Shown: in pieces, positions 1 through 5,452 of the stretch
Layout: each line of letters opens with the position of its first letter
Numbering within the stretch: position 1 is the first letter of the stretch
Origin: Gammaproteobacteria bacterium
GTDB lineage: Bacteria > Pseudomonadota > Gammaproteobacteria > Pseudomonadales > Porticoccaceae
Length of the DNA stretch: 5,884 bases
NCBI GenBank assembly: GCA_006227015.1
Contig: SBGI01000166.1
Location: forward strand, 1-5,884
Direction: 5' to 3'
The notes under the pieces: generated by a model
Told to the model about the DNA's origin: nothing
Seen by the model: the letters and a program-made list of their open reading frames with translations, nothing else
Database searches by the model: none
Translations under genes and position numbers: made by a program

Positions 1-42
1 GTCTGTTCCATTCTCGACCCCGACTGCGAGGCCTGCCAATAA
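1..42 (+). CDS. nrdA: C-terminal end of class Ia ribonucleotide reductase alpha subunit (partial, 5' end outside window)
   Basis: The first 42 bases read in one open frame as VCSILDPDCEACQ followed by TAA. A tail ending in a Cys-x-x-Cys pair (here CEAC) is typical of class I ribonucleotide reductase large subunits. There the two cysteines shuttle electrons from thioredoxin or glutaredoxin to the active-site disulfide. The frame runs straight into nrdB, sharing the A of TAATG, which is the expected nrdAB operon arrangement. Only 13 residues are visible, so the call rests on the CxxC tail plus context. The catalytic domain and any NrdR boxes or promoter lie upstream of the window. Confidence 0.82.
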   Translation, partial: VCSILDPDCEACQ

Positions 43-1244
43 TGAGTATTCAACAAACTGCAATCATCACTGACGCCGCCGGGCTGCCCGATTGGGACGA
101 CCCGCTGCGCAGCGCCATTCCTCCCGGCACCATCGACCTGCTGGGGGGTATTTCCACTACGCCGCCAGAGGAAGCGGTGATGCCACTCGAGACCCTGTCC
201 ATAGAGACCGGTGGCACAGAGGCTGAGACAGCGGCGGCTCCCCTGCCCCCCGTCAACCCGGAGCACAAGCGGGTGGTCAACGGCAAGGCGGATATCAATC
301 AGCTGGCCCCCTTCAAATACCCCTGGGCCTGGGAGTTCTTCCTCAACGCCAACAAGAACCACTGGACGCCCCTGGACATCAACATGGCCCAGGACGTCCA
401 CGACTACCACCACAAACTGACCACCGAGGAACGCCACCTCTACGAAAACGTATTGGCCTACCTGACCACCTCGGACATCATGGCCATGCGCAACATCGGC
501 CTGGCAGTGATGGAGAAGATGTCCGCGCCGGAGCTGCAGATTTACCAGGCCCGACAGGTGTACGAGGAGGCGTTGCACACCTGGACCTACCAGCACTGTA
601 TCGAAACCCTGGGACTGGACCAGAGCGACATCTACAACCGCTATCGGGTGGTGCCGGCCATCCACGGCAAGATTCGCCTGGCCAGTGCACAGCTGGACAA
701 GGTACTGCGCCCGGACATCGACCTCGGCAACCGGGACGATTTGGAAGCCTTTGCCATGTCCTACCTGTTCTTTGCCGGCGTCTTCGAGGGCTGCTGGTTC
801 TACAACGGCTTCAACCCGATTTTCGCCCTGCAGCGGCGCGGCCTGATGAAGGGTACCGGGGAGCAGTTGCAGTACATTCTGCGGGATGAGGCACTGCACT
901 GCGCCTTCGGCCTGCGGGTGGTCAATCAGTTGCTGAAAGAGGAAAACCTGAAACTGGACCCGCTGCGTCTACAGGCCATGTGGGAAGAGGCGGAAGCGGC
1001 GGAATCCGCCTACGCCCAACACCTGATGCCGGACCCCATTCTCGGCTACAGCGCCGCCGAGCACATGGATCAGTTCCGCTTTGTCGCCAACCGCCGGGCC
1101 CGCTATCTGAACCACCAGGAACCCTTCCCGGGTGCCATCAATCGCCTGGAGTGGCTGGAGGAGCAGGCCAACCTGCGCAAGGAGAAGAACTTCTTTGAAA
1201 CCCGGGTCACCGAGTACCAGAGCGGCGCCTCGTTAAGCTGGTAA
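42..1244 (+). CDS. nrdB: Class Ia ribonucleoside-diphosphate reductase, beta (R2) subunit
   Basis: This is the radical-generating subunit of aerobic ribonucleotide reductase; with NrdA it reduces ribonucleoside diphosphates to deoxyribonucleotides in the cytoplasm. The diiron ligands are visible with E. coli spacing: Asp145, Glu176, His179, Glu249, Glu283 and His286 (E. coli D84, E115, H118, E204, E238, H241). Tyr183, in EALHTWTY, is the radical tyrosine (Y122), so this is a Tyr-radical enzyme. Trp108 fits the radical-transfer Trp48 and Tyr392 the C-terminal transfer tyrosine. The tail (NFFETRVTEYQSGASLSW) is the segment expected to dock on NrdA. At 400 residues it is longer than E. coli NrdB (376) because of about 75 poorly conserved N-terminal residues that do not look like an ATP-cone. 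The start is set by the TAATG overlap with nrdA and by GAGG at 28-31, ten bases upstream, pointing to translational coupling. Confidence 0.97.
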   Translation: MSIQQTAIITDAAGLPDWDDPLRSAIPPGTIDLLGGISTTPPEEAVMPLETLSIETGGTEAETAAAPLPPVNPEHKRVVNGKADINQLAPFKYPWAWEFFLNANKNHWTPLDINMAQDVHDYHHKLTTEERHLYENVLAYLTTSDIMAMRNIGLAVMEKMSAPELQIYQARQVYEEALHTWTYQHCIETLGLDQSDIYNRYRVVPAIHGKIRLASAQLDKVLRPDIDLGNRDDLEAFAMSYLFFAGVFEGCWFYNGFNPIFALQRRGLMKGTGEQLQYILRDEALHCAFGLRVVNQLLKEENLKLDPLRLQAMWEEAEAAESAYAQHLMPDPILGYSAAEHMDQFRFVANRRARYLNHQEPFPGAINRLEWLEEQANLRKEKNFFETRVTEYQSGASLSW

Positions 1245-1248
1245 ACGC

Positions 1249-1288
1249 GGGGGCTCCCTACGGCATCAGCACGCCGTAGGGGGTCTCC
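1249..1288 (+). terminator. Hairpin at the convergent nrdB / nuclease 3' ends (possible nrdAB terminator or 3' stabiliser)
   Basis: Arms 1249-1264 and 1273-1288 can form a 16-bp stem around an 8-base loop (ATCAGCAC). The inner nine pairs, CCCTACGGC with GCCGTAGGG, are perfect. The outer seven include three G-U pairs in the plus-strand RNA, which become A-C mismatches in the minus-strand RNA, so the nrdB transcript folds better. It begins five bases after the nrdB stop and overlaps the last codons of the nuclease gene. Neither side has a clear U-tract, so intrinsic termination is uncertain; a 3'-end stabilising or Rho-assisted role is equally possible. Confidence 0.5.
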
Positions 1289-2028
1289 AACTTGATGCGC
1301 CACTCACCGCGGCTGCGGTAGACCCAGCCCTGCACTTCGATAAACCGATCGTCCAGAGATTGATACCAGTGCCGGTCAAAGTAGACCTGATTTTCCGGGT
1401 AGGTAATGGCGACCAGGTGATTGTCCAGGGTCAGGCGCCAGGACTTACCCAGTTTCATGGCAGTGACGGTCCCCCGCACCCGCTGGAAACCGCCCCTACC
1501 TACTTCGGCGGCCGGCACCGGCACAATACCGGATACACCCCATAGTCCAAGGCCTTCTGAACGGGCTTTTGCTTCAGCCGCTGCAAAACATTCCGCCAGA
1601 GAAAGGTTGGGTGGTATTGCCACATGGTATGCCAGCCCTTGTTCGAGCATGTGCTGTTCCAGGCTGTCACCACGACTGTTAAACAGGTGCGCGAGCAGAC
1701 GCCCGTATCGATCCTTCTCCTGTCGATCAGTGAGAATAGAGATATGGTCATCGGCCTCACGGATAAATTCAGTTACCGCCCGGGTCGCCGCTTTAGCTAG
1801 GGGCTCATCGGGTTTGCCGTCGTGGCCCACTTCAGTGGCGTTGATACCGATCAGGCGCAGCTTTCGACCATCACTGAGCTTCAGAGTATCACCATCGTAG
1901 ATGTGATGGATGGAAACAGGCTCAAGTGCTGCAAACGGCTTACAGGATGTTTCTGCCCATACTGTGTCGACCAGAAAAAGGGGAAATACAGCAAACAGAC
2001 GCACAACAAAAAACGCGCTTCGGGCCAT
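1258..2028 (-). CDS. Exported thermonuclease (staphylococcal nuclease-like, SNase family) with C-terminal extension
   Basis: From the ATG at 2028 the protein has 256 residues. Residues 1-25 look like a Sec signal peptide (Arg3 and Arg10, hydrophobic FAVFPLFLV, cleavage after VWA), suggesting export. Residues 35-165 are an SNase domain. YDGDT (44-48) holds the Asp21 equivalent (Asp47), Arg58 matches Arg35, Glu66 matches the general base Glu43, and DRYGR (106-110) ends in the Arg87 equivalent. The calcium-ligand Asp40 position is Asn63. Family members cleave DNA or RNA with calcium. About 85 further residues, beta-rich and aromatic, are unassigned. The start is uncertain. The open frame extends to 2187, but its upstream part overlaps rpmE. 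An ATG at 2070, four bases after the rpmE stop, would add 14 residues and suits coupling; a GTG at 2004 is also possible. None has a good Shine-Dalgarno. The rpmE terminator lies within these 5' codons. Confidence 0.87.
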   Translation of the reverse strand: MARSAFFVVRLFAVFPLFLVDTVWAETSCKPFAALEPVSIHHIYDGDTLKLSDGRKLRLIGINATEVGHDGKPDEPLAKAATRAVTEFIREADDHISILTDRQEKDRYGRLLAHLFNSRGDSLEQHMLEQGLAYHVAIPPNLSLAECFAAAEAKARSEGLGLWGVSGIVPVPAAEVGRGGFQRVRGTVTAMKLGKSWRLTLDNHLVAITYPENQVYFDRHWYQSLDDRFIEVQGWVYRSRGEWRIKLETPYGVLMP

Positions 2029-2045
2029 TGCCGGAAGCGCGTTTT
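2008..2045 (-). terminator. Strong Rho-independent terminator of rpmE, overlapping the start of the nuclease gene
   Basis: Arms 2010-2021 (AAAACGCGCTTC) and 2034-2045 (GAAGCGCGTTTT) form a perfect 12-bp stem. After one mismatch (2022/2033) three more G-C pairs close a four-base loop (2026-2029). Read on the minus strand the stem ends in six T residues (TTTTTTGTTG), a classical intrinsic terminator about 30 bases after the rpmE stop. On the plus strand the arm ends in only TTTTGG, so it is weaker in that direction. The minus-strand loop reads AATG, which contains the candidate nuclease start codon at 2028. Confidence 0.85.
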
Positions 2046-2074
2046 GGCTGCCTCGAAAGGCCAGCAGCATAAAC

Positions 2075-2290
2075 TTATTTCTTGGCTGAACGACCGGAGA
2101 AACGCTTGTTAAAGCGGTCGATACGGCCACCGGTGTCCACAACTTTCTGCTTGCCGGTGTAGAAGGGGTGGCACTGGGAGCAGACATCCACGTGGATGCT
2201 GTTACTCAGGGTGGAGCCGACTTCAATTACATTGCCACAACTGCAAGTCGCAGTCAGCGTGCCATAATTTGGATGAATTTCTGCTTTCAT
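2075..2290 (-). CDS. rpmE: 50S ribosomal protein bL31, zinc-binding (C+) type
   Basis: This 71-residue protein matches bL31 along its whole length and is a structural part of the large ribosomal subunit, placed at the bridge to the small subunit. It starts MKAEIHP and has the four zinc-ligand cysteines at 16, 18 (CSCGN), 37 and 40 (VCSQCHPF), the same numbering as E. coli L31. It also has the signatures FYTGKQ (43-48) and [11 protein letters not shown] (54-64). Keeping all four cysteines makes it the zinc-type primary copy rather than the zinc-independent paralogue (ykgM/rpmE2). The start is fixed by homology; AAGAGA (2293-2298 on the minus strand) may be a modest ribosome binding site. It is divergent from priA, as in E. 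coli, and is followed by a strong terminator at 2008-2045. Autogenous control of rpmE has been reported in E. coli; I see no obvious equivalent here. Confidence 0.97.
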   Translation of the reverse strand: MKAEIHPNYGTLTATCSCGNVIEVGSTLSNSIHVDVCSQCHPFYTGKQKVVDTGGRIDRFNKRFSGRSAKK

Positions 2291-2532
2291 TTTCTCTTAG
2301 CCTCTGTGTCTTGCACACCGCAACCCGATCTCTGTTCAACCCGAATCTCCTGACTGGGAACAATGTGCACATCTGGTACACTGCAAATGTCGGTCAGGTA
2401 TGGCTGATTGCCTGAGCGTTCAACCATTCGGGATGCCTTTCAATATGTCGGGCACCGTATGCCGCCTTTAACGGAGCGCGAATACTACCAGAAAACAGCC
2501 CTCTTTCAAGGTTTTAGCATAAAATCACCGCG
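2291..2532. promoter_or_regulatory. Divergent rpmE / priA intergenic region; promoters not clearly identifiable
   Basis: This 242-bp gap must carry the signals for rpmE leftward and priA rightward. I could not find a convincing -35/-10 pair on either strand. Small elements seen are a perfect 10-bp palindrome ATGTGCACAT (2363-2372), a near-direct repeat CAACCCGATCTC (2321-2332) and CAACCCGAATCTC (2337-2349) in the presumed rpmE leader, and a seven-pair inverted repeat at 2394-2415. A -10-like TAAAAT lies at 2520-2525, immediately before priA, without a matching -35. No small gene is supported. Confidence 0.4.
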
Positions 2533-4737
2533 ATGACAGATCCCGCTATTCTCCGCATTGCCATTCCTTCTCCACTGCGGCGACTGTTTGATTACCTCTG
2601 GCCCCCTGCACTCGGCTCTGTGCCAGAATCCGGCTGCCGTGTGCGGGTGCCCTTTGGCCGACGACAAGTAGTTGGCATCGTTATTGATCAGGTCACCACC
2701 AGTGAGGTCCAGGCTGACAAATTAAAACCTGCCACCGAGCTACTGGATACAGATCCCCTGCTACCTCCCGAACTCATTAAGCTGGGGTTATGGGCCGCAA
2801 ATTACTATCAACACCCTGTGGGTGATGCACTGAGCTCATTGTTACCTGTGTTGCTGCGCCGCGGTGAGCCACTACCCTGCAATGCAAAGCCACGATGGCA
2901 ACTGACGACAAAGGGCAAAGGCCTGCCAGAGTCAGCACTGGTCAGGGCGCCGCGACAGCAGCAAGTGCTGCAGCTATTGCAACGGAACATCGCCGGGCGC
3001 AGTGACTTTCAGCAACTGGGAATCAGTTCAGCAATATTGCGGCAACTGGAACAGAAAGGGCTGATAGAACAGACCAACATTGTCAAAACGACACCGGTCG
3101 AACTTTCAAGCCTGTTGGCTGAACCCGCTCTACCCCTCTACCCTCAACAACAACAGGCTTTGGATACCATTGAGCTGTCGGGTTTTCACAGCTACCTGCT
3201 GGATGGCGCAACCGGCAGCGGCAAAACGGAGATTTACCTGCAGCTGATTGAACAGGTGGTACAAAACGGCCGCCAGGCACTGGTGCTGATTCCAGAGATC
3301 AACCTGACACCCCAGACCTTGCAGCGTTTTACTTCTAGATTTAATTGCCCGGTTGCCGTTATTCACTCGGGACTTACCGACAGGGAACGGGCACTGGCCT
3401 GGGACCAGGCCAGAACCGGCCAGGCACCCATTGTGCTGGGCACCCGCTCGGCCATTTTTACGCCACTCAAAAATCCCGGCTTGTTAATTGTCGACGAGGA
3501 ACACGACAGCTCTTTCAAGCAACAGGAAGGTTTTCGCTATTCGGCAAGGGACCTGGCGGTGAGGCGCGCACAGACGGAGCAGATTCCCCTCATACTCGGT
3601 TCGGCAACACCCTCGCTGGAGTCACTGCAAAACTGCCACCAACAGCGCTACACCCGCCTGGTGTTGTCGACCCGTGCCGGCATGTCCCAGCAGCCAGACT
3701 GGCAAACCATCGACATTCGCCAGCACCGCCTCTCGGCCGGCTATTCCCGGGAACTGATCGACGCCATGCAAACCCAGCTGGAAAGCGGCAACCAGGTACT
3801 GGTGTTTCTGAACCGCCGGGGCTTTGCACCCACCCTCAGTTGCCAACAGTGTGGCTGGATTGCAAATTGTCACCGCTGTGAAGCCAGGCTCACAGTACAC
3901 CGCCAGGTAAACCGCCTGATCTGCCACCACTGCGAGTTTCAGCAGGCAGTGCCGACCACTTGCTCCCAATGTCACAGCGTGCAATTACAGTGTGTCGGCC
4001 AGGGCACAGAGCGTAGCGAGGAAACCCTGGAGGCACTTTTCCCGAATTTCCCGGTGATTCGGGTTGATCGGGACACCACCCGTCGCAAACGGGCCATGCA
4101 GGAGATCGTTGAAAAAATCCACAGTGGAAACCCCTGTATCCTGGTGGGCACACAGATGCTGGCCAAGGGGCACCATTTTCCCAATGTCACGCTGGTGGCC
4201 ATACTGGATGCCGATGCCGGCCTCTTCAGCGCAGACTTTCGCGCTGCCGAAAAAATGGGGCAGTTGATTACCCAGGTGGCGGGACGGGCCGGGCGGGGAG
4301 ATAAGCCCGGGATAGTCATTCTGCAAAGCCAGCACTGTGAGCACCCGCTGATTTCCACCCTGACTAGCCGACCCTATAGCGAATTTTGTGAGATGCTGCT
4401 AACTGAGCGGCGACTGGCCCAGCTGCCACCGTTTCGCTATATGGCGTTGTTGCGCGCCGAAGCCCGCAACATGAATGATGCAGAACGGTTTTTGGCCTAT
4501 GCACGCCAAGTGGCAGAGCAGCAGCTTCGCCCCAGCCCCGATGTCAGCTACCTGGGGCCACTGCCCGCGCCGATGGAGAAACGCAGCGGTCGTTTTCGGC
4601 AACAGTTGAGTATCAACTGCCGGGAAAGGCCCTTGCTACAGCAGCTAATGAGCTGGCTTTGCCCCCTGCTTGAATCTTCACCCTTGGGGAAAAAAGTGCG
4701 CTGGTCGGTGGATATCGACCCCCAGGATATGAGCTGA
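2533..4737 (+). CDS. priA: Primosomal protein N', replication-restart DNA helicase PriA
   Basis: PriA is a 3'-to-5' superfamily 2 helicase that recognises abandoned replication forks and D-loops and starts primosome assembly for DnaB reloading. The 734-residue protein is full length (E. coli 732). Visible in order are the 3'-DNA-binding domain (about 1-105, with CRVRVPFGRRQVVGIV), a winged-helix region (about 120-190) and helicase lobe 1 with Walker A GATGSGKT (225-232) and DEEH (321-324). SFKQQ and YSARD follow. Lobe 2 has FLNRRG (425-430), GTQMLAKGHHFP (539-550) and QVAGRAGR (581-588). The eight zinc cysteines are 437, 440, 446, 449, 464, 467, 477 and 480. A C-terminal domain follows (about 610-734). 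All catalytic and zinc residues are intact. The start fits family N-termini, although no Shine-Dalgarno precedes it. The gene ends in tandem stops TGATAA. Confidence 0.98.
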   Translation: MTDPAILRIAIPSPLRRLFDYLWPPALGSVPESGCRVRVPFGRRQVVGIVIDQVTTSEVQADKLKPATELLDTDPLLPPELIKLGLWAANYYQHPVGDALSSLLPVLLRRGEPLPCNAKPRWQLTTKGKGLPESALVRAPRQQQVLQLLQRNIAGRSDFQQLGISSAILRQLEQKGLIEQTNIVKTTPVELSSLLAEPALPLYPQQQQALDTIELSGFHSYLLDGATGSGKTEIYLQLIEQVVQNGRQALVLIPEINLTPQTLQRFTSRFNCPVAVIHSGLTDRERALAWDQARTGQAPIVLGTRSAIFTPLKNPGLLIVDEEHDSSFKQQEGFRYSARDLAVRRAQTEQIPLILGSATPSLESLQNCHQQRYTRLVLSTRAGMSQQPDWQTIDIRQHRLSAGYSRELIDAMQTQLESGNQVLVFLNRRGFAPTLSCQQCGWIANCHRCEARLTVHRQVNRLICHHCEFQQAVPTTCSQCHSVQLQCVGQGTERSEETLEALFPNFPVIRVDRDTTRRKRAMQEIVEKIHSGNPCILVGTQMLAKGHHFPNVTLVAILDADAGLFSADFRAAEKMGQLITQVAGRAGRGDKPGIVILQSQHCEHPLISTLTSRPYSEFCEMLLTERRLAQLPPFRYMALLRAEARNMNDAERFLAYARQVAEQQLRPSPDVSYLGPLPAPMEKRSGRFRQQLSINCRERPLLQQLMSWLCPLLESSPLGKKVRWSVDIDPQDMS

Positions 4738-4759
4738 TAACGGCAATTGACTGGAAGCG

Positions 4760-4796
4760 CTGGCAGCCGCTGTGAGTTAATCCTACAATGGCGCCC
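4760..4796 (+). promoter_or_regulatory. Candidate sigma70 promoter for the SPOR gene
   Basis: A -35-like CTGGCA (4760-4765, four of six matches to consensus) and a -10 TACAAT (4784-4789, five of six) are 18 bp apart in the 82-bp gap after priA. The predicted start, near 4796, gives a leader of about 24 bases that includes TAGGAG (4801-4806). This suggests the SPOR gene can be transcribed independently of priA. A better -35, TTGACT (4747-4752), is 31 bp from the -10 and so too far to be its partner. Confidence 0.5.
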
Positions 4797-4800
4797 AGCA

Positions 4801-4806
4801 TAGGAG
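4801..4806 (+). promoter_or_regulatory. Ribosome binding site of the SPOR gene, unusually distant
   Basis: TAGGAG is the only good Shine-Dalgarno match before the ATG at 4820, but 13 bases separate them instead of the usual 5-9. A GTG at 4809-4811 is out of frame, and no in-frame ATG, GTG or TTG lies between the site and 4820, so a closer start does not resolve it. Confidence 0.5.
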
Positions 4807-4819
4807 TAGTGTCTTACCC

Positions 4820-5410
4820 ATGACCCGGGATTACGCCAAAAAAACCTCGTCAAAAAGCCACAAACGGCCCAGCGCAAGGAAGAGTCGTACCGCAAAACAG
4901 GGGGCTCCGGGATGGCTCTGGATGCTGGCCGGCATTCTGCTGGGTGGACTTATTGTCACGCTCTACCAACTGGCCAACACTGAAGATCGTGACGTCAAAT
5001 TACCACCTGCCAAGGCTACCCCCAAACAGCAGGCACCCGAGGAGCATAGCGGCAAGCCGCGCTTTGATTTCTATACGCTGTTGAGAGAAACCGAGGTGAT
5101 CGTTCCGGATAATCCCGCCCCGGCCAACAGCCCGGGAGGCGAAGCGCCACCTGAACCCAAAGTTACTGCCGATGAAGTTTTTCTGCTGCAAGTGGGGTCG
5201 TTCAAAAGCAATGGCGATGCGGATAGTCTGCGGGCCCGTTTACTGTTACTGAATCTCAGCACCAGCATTGAAATGGTGAGCCCAAGGAAAGGCGAAACCT
5301 GGCATCGCGTGCTGGTCGGCCCCTTCACCAATCACTCCGATGTTACCGAAGCCCGCAATCGCCTGGCCAGCAACGGTATCGATTCCCTGTTGCTGAAACG
5401 CAAAGAATAG
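4820..5410 (+). CDS. ftsN: FtsN-like SPOR-domain cell division protein
   Basis: This 196-residue protein is predicted to be a bitopic inner-membrane protein with its C-terminus in the periplasm. FtsN-type proteins activate septal peptidoglycan synthesis and bind denuded glycan strands through the SPOR domain. The N-terminus is short and basic, with RDY at 3-5 as in E. coli FtsN (MAQRDY) and a Lys/Arg-rich stretch (7-27). One transmembrane helix follows (about 31-52, GWLWMLAGILLGGLIVTLYQ). Then come a linker with an aromatic motif FDFYTLL (82-88), a Pro-rich spacer (95-115) and a SPOR domain (about 118-194: FLLQVGSF, then WHRVLVGPF). It is shorter than E. coli FtsN (319 residues) because the linker is compact. 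Position after priA supports the FtsN assignment; E. coli has cytR between them. A likely promoter is at 4760-4796. The alternative is a generic SPOR protein of another role. Confidence 0.85.
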   Translation: MTRDYAKKTSSKSHKRPSARKSRTAKQGAPGWLWMLAGILLGGLIVTLYQLANTEDRDVKLPPAKATPKQQAPEEHSGKPRFDFYTLLRETEVIVPDNPAPANSPGGEAPPEPKVTADEVFLLQVGSFKSNGDADSLRARLLLLNLSTSIEMVSPRKGETWHRVLVGPFTNHSDVTEARNRLASNGIDSLLLKRKE

Positions 5411-5452
5411 ACCCTGATTATTTAAAAAGGATAACGCGGAGAAGCTTTCGCA

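Noticed and set aside
1421..1900. 159-codon plus-strand open frame opposite the nuclease gene
   Set aside because: It is antisense to a clearly conserved SNase domain, is Ser/Arg/Pro-rich with no recognisable motif, and has no ribosome binding site.
2029..2187. Upstream 53 codons of the longest minus-strand nuclease frame (start at 2187)
   Set aside because: The part from 2075 to 2187 overlaps most of the rpmE coding sequence in another frame, and the residues ([17 protein letters not shown]...) have no nuclease or signal-peptide character. The true start must be at 2070 or below.
3345..3881. 178-codon plus-strand open frame inside priA
   Set aside because: It is an alternative frame of the intact priA helicase region; its composition is that of a shifted frame and no known protein is recognisable.
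3622..4358. Several minus-strand open frames opposite priA (for example 3622-3984 and 3972-4358)
   Set aside because: They are shadows of the PriA zinc and helicase motifs on the other strand, with no start signals or family features.
4747..4789. TTGACT (4747-4752) paired with TACAAT (4784-4789) as a promoter
   Set aside because: The 31-bp spacer is incompatible with sigma70; CTGGCA at 4760 with an 18-bp spacer is the better -35.
5428..5443. Hairpin GCGGAGAAGCTTTCGC in the gap between the SPOR and Smr genes as a terminator
   Set aside because: The stem is only six pairs with two G-U pairs on the plus strand, worse on the minus strand, and no U-tract follows in the plus direction.
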